From: DATFWC01 sp045801465
GTDB taxonomy: Bacteria > Pseudomonadota > Alphaproteobacteria > Rhizobiales > Xanthobacteraceae
Direction: 5' to 3'
Length of the DNA: 16,856 nucleotides
NCBI GenBank assembly: GCA_045801465.1
Contig: JBJMSU010000028.1
Location: forward strand, 1-16,856
The position numbers and the translations under genes are program-made. Positions within the stretch are counted from its first letter, which is position 1. Every line of letters begins with the position of its first letter. The notes below the pieces were generated by a model. The model was not told the DNA's origin. It searched no databases and was given only the letters and a program-made list of their open reading frames with translations. This document shows, one piece after another, positions 1 to 7,874 of this stretch.

Positions 1-3000
1 GCCTTCAATGACAACTTCCTCAAGAACGCGCTGGTCTTCCTGATCCTGTTCAAGATCGGCGGCGACAATGCCGAGGCGCTGATCACGCTGGCGGCGGCGG
101 TGTTCATCGCACCGTTCTTCTTCCTCTCCGGTCTCGGCGGCCAGCTGGCCGACCGTTTCGACAAGTCAATCGTGGCGCAGCGCCTGAAGTTGACCGAGAT
201 CGGGGTTGCGGGCCTCGCGGTCATCGGCTTTGCGCTTCATTCGGTTCCGGTCCTGTTCGCCGCTCTGTTCCTGTTCGGCGTGATCGCGGCGCTGTTCGGC
301 CCGATCAAGTACGGCATCCTGCCCGATCACCTCGCGCGCGAAGAGCTGCCGGCCGGCAACGCGCTGGTCGAAGGCGCGACCTTCCTGGCGATCCTGCTCG
401 GCACCATCGTCGGCGGGCTGGCCGCCAAGGATGGCGGTCATGTGCTCGGCTTCGGCGCCATGATCATGGCGTTCGCGGCGCTGTGCTGGAGCGCCGCCCT
501 GATGATCCCGCGCACCGGCGAGGGCGCGCCGGAGCTTCACGTCGATAGCAACATCGTGCGCTCCACCGGCGAGCTCCTGAAGCATCTGTGGAATGATGCC
601 AATCTGTGGTGGGGCGGCCTGGTGGCGAGCTGGTTCTGGCTCGTCGGCGCGGTCGTGCTTTCCCTGATGCCGCCGCTGGTGAAGACCACGCTGGGCGGCA
701 GTGAGGAGATCGTCACCGCCTTCCTCGCCATCTTCTCCGTGTTCATCGCCATCGGCTCGGGATTGGCGGCATGGCTGGCGCACGGCCGCATCATCCTCTT
801 GCCGACGGTGATCGGCGCCTTCCTGCTGGCCGTGTTCGCGACCGATCTCGGCCTCGCCACCTGGTCCGCCGCGCCGGCCACCACACCGCAAGGCCTCGGC
901 GCCATCTTTTCCTCCTTCCGCGGCATCCGCATCGCCATCGATCTCGCCGGCATCGCGCTCGCCGGGGGCCTGTTCATCGTGCCGGTGTTCTCCGCCGTGC
1001 AGGCTTGGGCCGGCGCCGACCGGCGTGCGCGTGTGATCGCCGCCGTCAACGTGCTCAATGCCGGCTTCATCGTCGTCGCGACGCTTGTGGTTGCCGCGCT
1101 GCAGAAGGCCGGATTGACGGCGCCGATGCTGTTCCTCCTCATCGGCACCGCCAATTTCATCGTCGCCGTTGCGGTCGGCCGCACCATGCCGCGCAGCGCC
1201 ATGCGCGACCTCCTGTCGATCATCTTCCGCGCCTTCTACGGCTTGGAGGTGAAGGGCCTCGACAATTTCGCCAAGGCCGGTCCCAACGCCATCATCGCGC
1301 TCAATCACGTGAGCTTCCTCGACGCCGCGCTGGCGATGTCACTCCTCGACAAGCCGCCGATCTTTGCCATCGATCACACCATCGCCAAACGCTGGTGGAT
1401 CAAGCCGTTCCTGCGCTTTGGGCACGCCGTGCCGCTCGACCCGACCAAGCCGCTCGCCACCCGCACCCTGATCAATGCCGTGAAGGGCGGCGAGACGCTG
1501 GTAATCTTCCCGGAGGGTCGCATCACCGTCACCGGCAGCCTGATGAAGGTCTATGACGGGGCCGGCCTGATCGCCGACAAGTCCGACGCCATGGTCGTTC
1601 CGGTGCGCATCGACGGCCTCGAAGCGACGCCGTTCACGCGGCTGTCGCGCGCACAGGTGCGCCGCCGCTGGTTCCCCAAAGTCACCGTCACGGTGCTGGA
1701 ACCGGTGAAGCTCACGGTCGCGCCCGAACTCAAGGGCAAGGCGCGGCGCCAGGCCGCCGGCGCCGCGCTCTACGAGATCATGTCGGACCTGGTGTTCCGT
1801 ACGACCTCGACCGATCGCAACCTGATGCAGGCGATCCTCGAGGCGGCGGACGTGCACGGGGTGCGCCGCGTCGCGGTCGAGGATCCGGTCACCGGCACGC
1901 TCACCTACAAGCGCGTTCTCCTCGGCGCCGCGGTCCTCGGCCGCAAACTCATGGCCTTCGCGCCGGAAGGCAAGGCGATCGGCGTCATGCTCCCCAACGC
2001 CAACGGCGCCGTGGTGACGGTGCTCGGCGTCATCTCCGCCGGCCGCGTCCCCGCCATGATCAATTTCACCGCCGGGCTGAACAACATCCTCGCCGCCTGC
2101 AAGGCCGCCGAGGTCACCACCATCGTCACCTCGCGCGCCTTCATCGAGAAGGCGAAGCTCGGCGCGCTGGCCGGCGACCTCGCGCAGAAGCTCAAGCTCG
2201 TCTATCTCGAAGACGTGCGCCAGGAGGTCGGCTTGGCCGACAAGCTGCGCGGCCTTCTCGCCGCCAAGAAGCCGCTGGTTGCGCGCAAGCCGGACGATCC
2301 CGCCGTCATCCTGTTCACCTCAGGCTCGGAAGGAAGCCCCAAGGGGGTCGTGCTCACCCACCGCAACATTCTGGCCAATGCCGCCCAGGCCGCCGCGCGC
2401 ATCGACTTCGGGCGTACCGACAAGGTGTTCAACGTGCTGCCCGTGTTCCATTCGTTCGGATTGACGGTCGGCATGATCCTGCCGCTCGTGTCCGGCGTGC
2501 ACCTCTATCTCTATCCATCCCCGCTGCACTACCGCACGATCCCCGAACTGGTCTACGGGACCAATGCCACCATCCTGTTCGGCACCGACACGTTCCTCAA
2601 CGGCTATGCGCGCGCCGCACACCCTTACGACTTCCGCTCGCTGCGCTACATCCTGGCCGGCGCCGAGCCGGTGAAGGAAGCGACGCGGCGCATGTACCTG
2701 GAGAAGTTCGGCCTGCGCATCCTCGAAGGCTACGGCGTCACCGAGACGGCGCCGGTGCTGGCGATCAATACCCCGATGTTCAACCGCTTCGGCACGGTCG
2801 GCCGCCTGATGCCCGGGATGACGGCGCGGCTCGAGCCAGTGCCGGGCGTGGAGGAGGGCGGCCGACTGTTCGTGAAGGGCCCGAACGTCATGCTCGGCTA
2901 CCTCAAGCCGGACAATCCCGGGGTCATCGAGCCGCCGGAGGAGGGCTGGCACGACACCGGCGACATCGTCGCCATCGATGCGCAGGGCTTCGTCACCATC

Positions 3001-3345
3001 AAGGGGCGCGCCAAGCGCTTCGCCAAGATCGGCGGCGAGATGATTTCGCTCGCAGCGGTGGAGACGCTGGCCGCGGAGCTGTGGCCGGATGCGCTCTCGG
3101 CCGTGGCCAGCGTTCCGGACGCGCGCAAGGGCGAACGGCTCATCCTGGTGACGCAGAAACAGGGGGCCAAGCGCGCCGACTTCCAGGGCTTTGCCAAGCG
3201 CAAGGGCGCCTCCGAACTGATGATCCCGGCCGACATCCTGGTGGTCGACAAGGTGCCGGTGCTCGGCTCCGGCAAGCTCGACTATGTCGGCGTCACCAAC
3301 TTGGTGCGCGACCAGATCAGCGCGCGTGCCGCCGTGGCGGTGTGA
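1..3345 (+). CDS. MFS flippase - PlsC acyltransferase - acyl-ACP/CoA ligase fusion (LplT-Aas type), 5' partial
   Basis: The frame is open from base 1 and begins AFNDNFLKNALV, the first-helix motif of LplT-like MFS proteins, so only a short N-terminus is missing; 1114 residues are present. Window residues about 1-400 are a hydrophobic MFS transporter (LADRFDKS loop near 50). Residues about 405-600 are a PlsC acyltransferase with NHVSFLD (catalytic His436, Asp441) and FPEGR (503-507). Residues about 620-1114 are an adenylate-forming ligase: TSGSEGSPKG (773-782), EGYGVTET (909-916), DTGD (985-988) and catalytic-type Lys1092 in GSGKLDY. In E. coli, LplT flips lysophosphatidylethanolamine inward and Aas reacylates it; here both activities sit on one inner-membrane protein. 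Expected role is phospholipid repair and recycling. Motifs of all three domains look intact. The family assignment is firm; the exact acyl donor and lysolipid are inferred. Confidence 0.93.
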   Translation, partial: AFNDNFLKNALVFLILFKIGGDNAEALITLAAAVFIAPFFFLSGLGGQLADRFDKSIVAQRLKLTEIGVAGLAVIGFALHSVPVLFAALFLFGVIAALFGPIKYGILPDHLAREELPAGNALVEGATFLAILLGTIVGGLAAKDGGHVLGFGAMIMAFAALCWSAALMIPRTGEGAPELHVDSNIVRSTGELLKHLWNDANLWWGGLVASWFWLVGAVVLSLMPPLVKTTLGGSEEIVTAFLAIFSVFIAIGSGLAAWLAHGRIILLPTVIGAFLLAVFATDLGLATWSAAPATTPQGLGAIFSSFRGIRIAIDLAGIALAGGLFIVPVFSAVQAWAGADRRARVIAAVNVLNAGFIVVATLVVAALQKAGLTAPMLFLLIGTANFIVAVAVGRTMPRSAMRDLLSIIFRAFYGLEVKGLDNFAKAGPNAIIALNHVSFLDAALAMSLLDKPPIFAIDHTIAKRWWIKPFLRFGHAVPLDPTKPLATRTLINAVKGGETLVIFPEGRITVTGSLMKVYDGAGLIADKSDAMVVPVRIDGLEATPFTRLSRAQVRRRWFPKVTVTVLEPVKLTVAPELKGKARRQAAGAALYEIMSDLVFRTTSTDRNLMQAILEAADVHGVRRVAVEDPVTGTLTYKRVLLGAAVLGRKLMAFAPEGKAIGVMLPNANGAVVTVLGVISAGRVPAMINFTAGLNNILAACKAAEVTTIVTSRAFIEKAKLGALAGDLAQKLKLVYLEDVRQEVGLADKLRGLLAAKKPLVARKPDDPAVILFTSGSEGSPKGVVLTHRNILANAAQAAARIDFGRTDKVFNVLPVFHSFGLTVGMILPLVSGVHLYLYPSPLHYRTIPELVYGTNATILFGTDTFLNGYARAAHPYDFRSLRYILAGAEPVKEATRRMYLEKFGLRILEGYGVTETAPVLAINTPMFNRFGTVGRLMPGMTARLEPVPGVEEGGRLFVKGPNVMLGYLKPDNPGVIEPPEEGWHDTGDIVAIDAQGFVTIKGRAKRFAKIGGEMISLAAVETLAAELWPDALSAVASVPDARKGERLILVTQKQGAKRADFQGFAKRKGASELMIPADILVVDKVPVLGSGKLDYVGVTNLVRDQISARAAVAV

Positions 3346-3346
3346 G

Positions 3347-3390
3347 CGGGTCCGTGCGCAGCGCATCACTTCGTGCTGCGCACGGACCCG
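3347..3390. terminator. Perfect 16-bp hairpin downstream of the fusion gene
   Basis: Bases 3347-3362 (CGGGTCCGTGCGCAGC) are the exact reverse complement of 3375-3390, with a 12-base loop, starting two bases after the stop codon at 3343-3345. No T-run follows, so it is not a canonical intrinsic terminator. It could act as a 3'-end stabiliser or a terminator without U-tract, or be a copy of a dispersed palindromic repeat of the type common between genes in Bradyrhizobium relatives. The pairing is seen directly; the function is inferred. Confidence 0.55.
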
Positions 3391-3475
3391 GGACACGCGT
3401 GGGCCCGGTGTCGGCTCGCCGCAAAAACGACAAGATGAAGAGAGTCCTTCGCCTCGAACGGAAACGGAGGTTTGC

Positions 3476-3907
3476 ATGACCACATTGCGTGTCGCCGCCA
3501 TTGCGCTTGCCGTGCTCGGCCTGTGCGGTCCCGCCTGCGCGGATCCGATCGGCACCTGGCTGACCGAGAACGGCCGGTCGCGCGTCAAGGTCGCCGATTG
3601 CGGCGGCGCGCTGTGCGGCACCATCGTGTGGCTGAAGGAGCCCAACGATCCGGAGACCGGCAAGCCGAAGACCGACAAGAACAATGCCGATGCCGGCAAG
3701 CGCAGCCGGCCGCTGATCGGGGTCCCGATCGTGATCAGCATGAAGCCGAATGGCTCGAACAAGTGGTCGGGTCAGGTCTACAACGCCGAGGATGGCAAGA
3801 CCTACAGCGGCAACCTCACGGAACAGGGCGCTAACGCGGTGCGCCTCGAAGGCTGCGCGCTTGGCGGCCTCGTCTGCAAAGGCCAGAACTGGACGCGCGC
3901 GAACTGA
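3476..3907 (+). CDS. DUF2147 family exported protein
   Basis: A 143-residue protein. The start is fixed by GGAGG at 3466-3470, five bases before ATG 3476. The longer open frame upstream runs back into the preceding gene and lacks such a site. Residues 1-22 form a Sec signal peptide (charged start, hydrophobic ALAVLGLCG core) with probable cleavage after ACA, before DPIG. The mature part begins with the DPIGTWLTE motif typical of DUF2147 (GxW near the start) and carries CGGALCGTIVWL and the later GCALGGLVCKGQNW segment; the paired cysteines could form disulfides in the periplasm. DUF2147 proteins are small beta-rich periplasmic proteins of unproven function. The gene stands alone, with 130 bp before it, and is convergent with the kynureninase-like gene 11 bp away. 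Confidence 0.85.
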   Translation: MTTLRVAAIALAVLGLCGPACADPIGTWLTENGRSRVKVADCGGALCGTIVWLKEPNDPETGKPKTDKNNADAGKRSRPLIGVPIVISMKPNGSNKWSGQVYNAEDGKTYSGNLTEQGANAVRLEGCALGGLVCKGQNWTRAN

Positions 3908-3935
3908 CGGAATACCGGTCACGTCAGCGCGCGCG
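3894..3935. terminator. Candidate bidirectional terminator hairpin spanning two convergent stop codons
   Basis: CGCGCGCG (3894-3901), an AA bulge, then CTGACG (3904-3909) pair with CGTCAG (3922-3927) and CGCGCGCG (3928-3935), leaving a 12-base loop. That is 14 paired bases, nearly all strong. The stem covers the stop codon of the DUF2147 gene (3905-3907) and the loop holds the stop of the opposite-strand gene (3919-3921). No T-run is present on either side, so the terminator function is inferred from position and symmetry. Confidence 0.45.
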
Positions 3936-5094
3936 CCATCGCCGTAACGGCGGCTTCGATGTCCTCCTCGGTGTGATAGCAGCCGAAGCCGAAGCGGATG
4001 CGTGCGCCCCGCACGTCCGTGACAATGCCGGCCTGGGCCAGCCGCGCATGGATCGAAGCCGCATCAGGCGTCTCGTAGCAAAGGAAATGCCCGCGCTCGG
4101 CTGTGCTGGTCGGCGTCACGAGTCGTGCGCGTCGCAGCGGATCGATCGCGTCGGCATCCACGAGTTCGAGAAATAGCGCCTGCAGGCTGAGCACGTGCGC
4201 GTGGATGGCGGCGACGGAGAGACCGATCTCGTCCATCCATGCGAACACCGCGGCCAGGCGGTGGAGGGCGGTCGGATCGAAGGTCGCGCCCATGAACCGC
4301 GAGCCGTCCGACCCGTAAGCCACTTGCCCCGATGTGCCGTCGGCCAGGGTGTCAAATCCGGCGAACCAGCCGGTGTCGCGCGGGCGCGGCGCGTAACCAG
4401 GCGGACAATGCATGAAACAGGCGCCTTCGCCCGCCATGGCGTACTTGTATCCGCCGGCCACATAGAAGATGCGCGCCGCGACCTCGGCGAGGTCGGTCGG
4501 CAGCGCCATGAAGCCGTGATAGCCGTCGATGGCGATGAAGGCGTCGGCCGACGGCACCGACTGGACGATCGCCGCGACGTCGCCGCAGGTGGCGCCCGAA
4601 TTGTAGAACACCTGGCTCACGAAGATGAGGTCATGACCGCCGCGCTGCGCGGCGGCGCGGAAGCGCTCCGCAAAGGTCGTGGCCGGCTCCGCCGCGACGC
4701 GCTCGACCGCGACGAGGTCCTCTTCGGCCAACCGCGCAATCTGGCGCTCGAAGGAATGAAACTCCGCATCGCTCGTCAGCACGCGCGGCGGGCGCGCGAC
4801 GGGGAGGGCGGATATGAGCCGGCACACCAGCTCATGCGTGTTGGGGGCGAAGGCGATCGTCGCCGCATCCGGCAGGTTGAGGATGCCGCCGACGCCGCCG
4901 CGAACGCGGGGGATCAGGTCCTCGAATACGAGACTCCATTTGTCGTCGGCGTGGCGCGCGGCCTGGTGCACCGCCTCCTGATGGGCCCGGCATGCCGCGT
5001 CTGGCCAGTAATGATGGCTGTGGGCGGCGAGATGAATGCGGGCAGGGGCGGCCGCGCGGAAGATCGAGAAGTGGCGCGTAAGATCGAGGCTCAT
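3919..5094 (-). CDS. Kynureninase-like PLP-dependent enzyme (aminotransferase class V fold)
   Basis: A 391-residue fold-type I PLP enzyme. Visible features are NTHE (85-88) for phosphate-side contacts, the Asp190 motif AIDGYHGFMALP (pyridine-nitrogen partner), PLP lysine Lys218 in GGYKYAMAGEG, and a C-terminal RIRFGFGCYHTEEDIEA segment whose Arg367 matches the usual substrate-carboxylate arginine. Layout and length resemble kynureninase (kynurenine to anthranilate plus alanine), but the lysine motif differs from the classical GCSYKYL form, so a related class V activity is possible. It starts at ATG 5094, which overlaps the stop of the tryptophan 2,3-dioxygenase gene in an ATGA junction. The pair is therefore probably co-transcribed and translationally coupled, which is the strongest argument for a kynurenine-pathway role. 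The 3' end is 11 bp from the convergent DUF2147 gene. The fold is certain; the substrate is inferred. Confidence 0.8.
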   Translation of the reverse strand: MSLDLTRHFSIFRAAAPARIHLAAHSHHYWPDAACRAHQEAVHQAARHADDKWSLVFEDLIPRVRGGVGGILNLPDAATIAFAPNTHELVCRLISALPVARPPRVLTSDAEFHSFERQIARLAEEDLVAVERVAAEPATTFAERFRAAAQRGGHDLIFVSQVFYNSGATCGDVAAIVQSVPSADAFIAIDGYHGFMALPTDLAEVAARIFYVAGGYKYAMAGEGACFMHCPPGYAPRPRDTGWFAGFDTLADGTSGQVAYGSDGSRFMGATFDPTALHRLAAVFAWMDEIGLSVAAIHAHVLSLQALFLELVDADAIDPLRRARLVTPTSTAERGHFLCYETPDAASIHARLAQAGIVTDVRGARIRFGFGCYHTEEDIEAAVTAMARALT

Positions 5095-6188
5095 GGCGCC
5101 GGCCGGTTGGCATAGACGAATCCCATGCGCGTCTTCAGCTCGGGCGGGAGCGCCGGCAGCTCCGAGCGCGGAATGAGGTAGCTGGAGAGCTGAAACAGGT
5201 CGCCAAAAATCTGATGGCGCTCGGCGGTTTGTTGGAGATAGTCATGTCCCGAGGACCCGCCGGTGCCGGTCTTCACGCCGATCATGCGCCGGACCATCAG
5301 CGAGTGGCGGTAGCGCCACAGCGCCACCGCTTCCTCGATGTCCATCAACGCGGCGAGCAGGCGAAACGGGAGCTGCAGCACGGGCTCGTCGCGATAGACG
5401 GTGATGAACAGCGCGGCCTGGACGGCGGCGAACGACATGCGCCAGGGCGACGGTCCCGACGGCGCCGCGAAAATCGCGTTGAAGCGCTCCAGCGCGGCGG
5501 CAATCGCCTTGGTTTCGGCCGCGCGCTGAGCTTCGCTCATGCCCTCGGTGGCGCGCAGCTGCTCGGTATCGGCAATGAGCGCGCGAATGACGGCTTCGCG
5601 ATAGGCGGTGCTGAACGCATAACCGCTGAGCTCGACGAACGGCGTGCGCGCGAGCCAGCGATCGAGCTGGTCGATGAGTTTTTCACCGCCTTCGGCGACG
5701 GCGATCCGCTGTCGGTCGTCGTGCGACAGCAGCAGGTCGAAGCGCCTGTCGTCGAACTTGAGGCGGTCTTCGCTGCGCAGCCCGAAGCGGATCTCGATCA
5801 GGCGGAATTGCACCGACTGGAACCCGGATGCCGGACTCAACAGATCGCGGAAGTCGAGGAAGTCGAGCGGCGTCATCGTCTCCAGGATATCGAGCTGGTG
5901 CACGAGCAGCTTCAGGATCTCGTGGATGCGGTCGAGGCCGTGCACGATGCGTCCAAGACGGTCGTCAGCGACCGGATCGTGGCCGAAATCCTTCTGGATA
6001 CGGTCGAGCTCATGCAGGATCAGCTTGAACCAGAGCTCGTAGGCCTGGTGCACGATGATGAACAGCATCTCGTCGTGCGCCGGCGTGCCTGCGCGCTCGC
6101 TCATCCGCACCTGCTGATCGAGCAGCTGGCCGAGCCGCAGGTACTCGGAGTAATAGACACGCCCCCGCTCGAGTGGATTGGTGGTCAT
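5091..6188 (-). CDS. kynA: Tryptophan 2,3-dioxygenase
   Basis: A 365-residue haem enzyme that opens the indole ring of L-tryptophan to N-formylkynurenine, the first step of the kynurenine pathway; it is cytosolic. Diagnostic motifs: IIVHQAYELWFKLILHELD (44-62) with catalytic-pocket His47; FRDLLSPASGFQSVQFR (113-129); proximal haem ligand His295 in WRYRHSLMVRR; and the substrate loop GTGGSSG (308-314). The start is ATG 6188: GAGG at 6198-6195 lies six bases upstream. A second ATG at 6200 would overlap that site, and the open frame reaching 6857 only runs antisense through the TenA gene. It is the first gene of an operon with the kynureninase-like gene (ATGA overlap, 5091-5094). No formamidase gene is present in the window. 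It diverges from tenA across 66 bp. Length and motifs are normal for the family. Confidence 0.95.
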   Translation of the reverse strand: MTTNPLERGRVYYSEYLRLGQLLDQQVRMSERAGTPAHDEMLFIIVHQAYELWFKLILHELDRIQKDFGHDPVADDRLGRIVHGLDRIHEILKLLVHQLDILETMTPLDFLDFRDLLSPASGFQSVQFRLIEIRFGLRSEDRLKFDDRRFDLLLSHDDRQRIAVAEGGEKLIDQLDRWLARTPFVELSGYAFSTAYREAVIRALIADTEQLRATEGMSEAQRAAETKAIAAALERFNAIFAAPSGPSPWRMSFAAVQAALFITVYRDEPVLQLPFRLLAALMDIEEAVALWRYRHSLMVRRMIGVKTGTGGSSGHDYLQQTAERHQIFGDLFQLSSYLIPRSELPALPPELKTRMGFVYANRPAP

Positions 6189-6254
6189 GGCGGACCTCAT
6201 AAATCTCGACAGTTTCCAGAACGCCCACGACAAAGGCAACCATGGGTTCAAGAC
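6189..6254. promoter_or_regulatory. Divergent intergenic region between tryptophan dioxygenase and TenA genes
   Basis: Sixty-six bases must hold the promoters of both divergent genes unless tenA is transcribed from further upstream. The dioxygenase has a clear GAGG ribosome site (6195-6198 on the complementary strand). I see no convincing -35/-10 pair for either direction and no clear palindrome. The TenA start also lacks an obvious Shine-Dalgarno sequence. Confidence 0.4.
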
Positions 6255-6935
6255 ATGAACCGTAAGAGCAACATCCCCTTCGCGCGCGAGGCGTGGGACC
6301 GCAACGCCCAGATCTATGAAATCATCCGCACGATGCCGTTCAATGCCGAGCTTGCCGCCGGTACCTTGAGCGAGGCGCGGTTCAAGCACTACATCACGCA
6401 GGATGCGCATTACCTGATCGGCTTCGGCCGCGCGCTGACGCTGGCCGCCGCCAAGGCGCCCGATCCCGACCGGATCGTGCAGTTCGCCAAATCGGCCGAG
6501 GGCGCGATCGTGGTCGAACGCGCCCTGCATGGTTCTTTCTTTGCGCGCTACGGCATCACGCCCGATGTCTTCGCCGCAACGGAGCTCTCGCCGGCCTGCC
6601 ACCACTACGTCTCGTACCTGCTCGCCACTGCCCATGCGGAGCCTTACGAAGTCCTGCTCGGCGCGTTGCTCCCGTGCTTCTGGATCTATGCCGAGGTCGG
6701 GCGCGACATCCACGCCCGCGCACGGGCCGGCAACCCGTATCAGGCCTGGATCGACACCTATGCGGGCGAGGAGTTCCATGCGGCCGTGCGCGCCGTGATC
6801 GGGGCGGCCGATGCAGCGGCTGAAGACGCCTCGCCGGCTTTGCGCGGACGGATGCATACCGCCTTCACGCGCGCGACCCAGCTGGAATGGATCTTCTGGG
6901 ACTCGGCCTATCGCCTGGAGGCGTGGCCGGTTTGA
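6255..6935 (+). CDS. tenA: TenA family protein, aminopyrimidine aminohydrolase (thiaminase II)
   Basis: A 226-residue all-helical TenA protein. The family hydrolyses 4-amino-5-aminomethyl-2-methylpyrimidine to the hydroxymethyl form, salvaging the pyrimidine half of thiamin, and can also cleave thiamin. Every catalytic residue known from Bacillus subtilis TenA that I could place occurs at a constant offset of six: Asp50 (D44), Tyr53, Tyr118 (Y112), nucleophile Cys141 (C135), Tyr145 (Y139), Tyr169 (Y163) and Glu211 (E205). The position matching Tyr51 appears to be Phe57. This constant offset also supports ATG 6255 as the start, even though no good ribosome site precedes it. The open frame further upstream runs antisense through the dioxygenase gene and is not real. 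It is followed after 52 bp by an EamA transporter in the same direction. No thiamin riboswitch-like structure is evident upstream. Confidence 0.92.
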   Translation: MNRKSNIPFAREAWDRNAQIYEIIRTMPFNAELAAGTLSEARFKHYITQDAHYLIGFGRALTLAAAKAPDPDRIVQFAKSAEGAIVVERALHGSFFARYGITPDVFAATELSPACHHYVSYLLATAHAEPYEVLLGALLPCFWIYAEVGRDIHARARAGNPYQAWIDTYAGEEFHAAVRAVIGAADAAAEDASPALRGRMHTAFTRATQLEWIFWDSAYRLEAWPV

Positions 6936-6987
6936 GACTGCTAAGAGGTATTGCGCTTCTCCGCCGAACCGAGCCCCGCAGGCCGTG

Positions 6988-7845
6988 ATGAACCCGCAAA
7001 TCGTCGGCGCGATCGTGGCGATGGTCAGCTACGGTCTTGCGGATTTCATCTACAAGCAGGCCGCTGCCGCGGGTGTCCGGGCCGACCATTTCCTCCTGGC
7101 GCAGGCGTGGTTCTTTTGCCCGCTCGTGATCCTCTATGCGCTCGCGACCGGCACGCTCGTGCTCGATCCGGCGGCGTTGTGGGGGTCGCTCGCCGGCGCC
7201 TTCGTCTTCGCCGGGTTCTACTATTTCGTCCGCAGCCTTGCCGCCGGCTCGGTGAGTACCAATGCGGCGATCTTCCGCATGAACTTCATCGTCACCGCCG
7301 CGCTGGTGATTGCGCTGCTCGGCGAGCCGTTGACGCAGGCCAAAATCGCCGGGCTCGCCCTCGCCTTGCTGGCGACATGGCTCCTGGTGGGGGCAGGAAG
7401 CGGCCCCAAAGGCGCGCCCGACGACAGACGGCGGCGCTCGCTCGTCGAGCTCGGTGTCGCCACGCTCGCCTTCGGCGCCTCGAATTTCTTCCACACGGTC
7501 GGGCTGCGGCACGGAGCCGTCCCGGAAACGCTTGCGGTTGCGCAGGCGGCACTGTTCATGCCGCTCGCAACCGCGGTCGTGTACATCGCGGACCGCAAGC
7601 TTCCACCGCCGGTGGTAACGTTCAAGTACGGCTTCGCTGCCGCGATCGTGCTGCTCGCCGCCACCATCTTCCTGCTGCGCAGCGTCGCGCTCGGCCAAGC
7701 CAGCGTGCTGGTGCCGATCGCGCAGATGGGGTTCATCGTCGCCGCGCTGCTCGGCATTTTTCTGCTGCGCGAGCGCGTCACGACCCGCAAGGCGTTCGGG
7801 CTCGCTTCGGCGCTGGCCGCGTTGGCCATGCTGGCGGGGAGTTGA
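6988..7845 (+). CDS. EamA/DMT-family membrane transporter
   Basis: A 285-residue, very hydrophobic protein of the size and pattern of the drug/metabolite transporter superfamily: two repeated halves of about five helices each. The first half begins IVGAIVAMVSYGLADFIYKQ and the second begins after a charged linker (PKGAPDDRRRRS, about 135-150) with VELGVATLAFGASNFFHTVG. The last helices (VAALLGIFLLRERVTTRKAFG) match the EamA repeat end. It acts in the inner membrane; the substrate cannot be read from the sequence. Start ATG 6988 is preceded by a weak CAGG; GTG 6985 just before it is an alternative. It lies 52 bp after tenA, so co-transcription and export or import of a thiamin-related compound is possible but only a guess. 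Another DMT permease role is equally likely. Confidence 0.85.
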   Translation: MNPQIVGAIVAMVSYGLADFIYKQAAAAGVRADHFLLAQAWFFCPLVILYALATGTLVLDPAALWGSLAGAFVFAGFYYFVRSLAAGSVSTNAAIFRMNFIVTAALVIALLGEPLTQAKIAGLALALLATWLLVGAGSGPKGAPDDRRRRSLVELGVATLAFGASNFFHTVGLRHGAVPETLAVAQAALFMPLATAVVYIADRKLPPPVVTFKYGFAAAIVLLAATIFLLRSVALGQASVLVPIAQMGFIVAALLGIFLLRERVTTRKAFGLASALAALAMLAGS

Positions 7846-7874
7846 GCTGGCGCGAGTCCTCGCCGACGCTCAAT

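Noticed and set aside
2320..3762. Long minus-strand open frame (480 codons) antisense to the fusion gene
   Set aside because: Its translation is His/Arg/Gly-rich, low-complexity text typical of GC-rich antisense shadows. It lies opposite a ligase domain with intact motifs.
5214..6254. N-terminal extension of TenA in the same open frame
   Set aside because: It is antisense to the dioxygenase coding sequence. TenA catalytic residues align at a constant offset of six from ATG 6255.
6189..6857. N-terminal extension of tryptophan dioxygenase up to an ATG at 6857
   Set aside because: It would run antisense through tenA. The family's N-terminus and a GAGG ribosome site both support the start at 6188.
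6936..6987. Possible thiamin (TPP) riboswitch or other leader RNA between tenA and the EamA gene
   Set aside because: The 52 bases show no CUGAGA-type or other conserved riboswitch motif and are too short.
7846..7874. Terminator between convergent EamA and peptidase genes
   Set aside because: Only a 5-bp stem with a 2-base loop can be drawn and there is no T-run, so it is not supportable.
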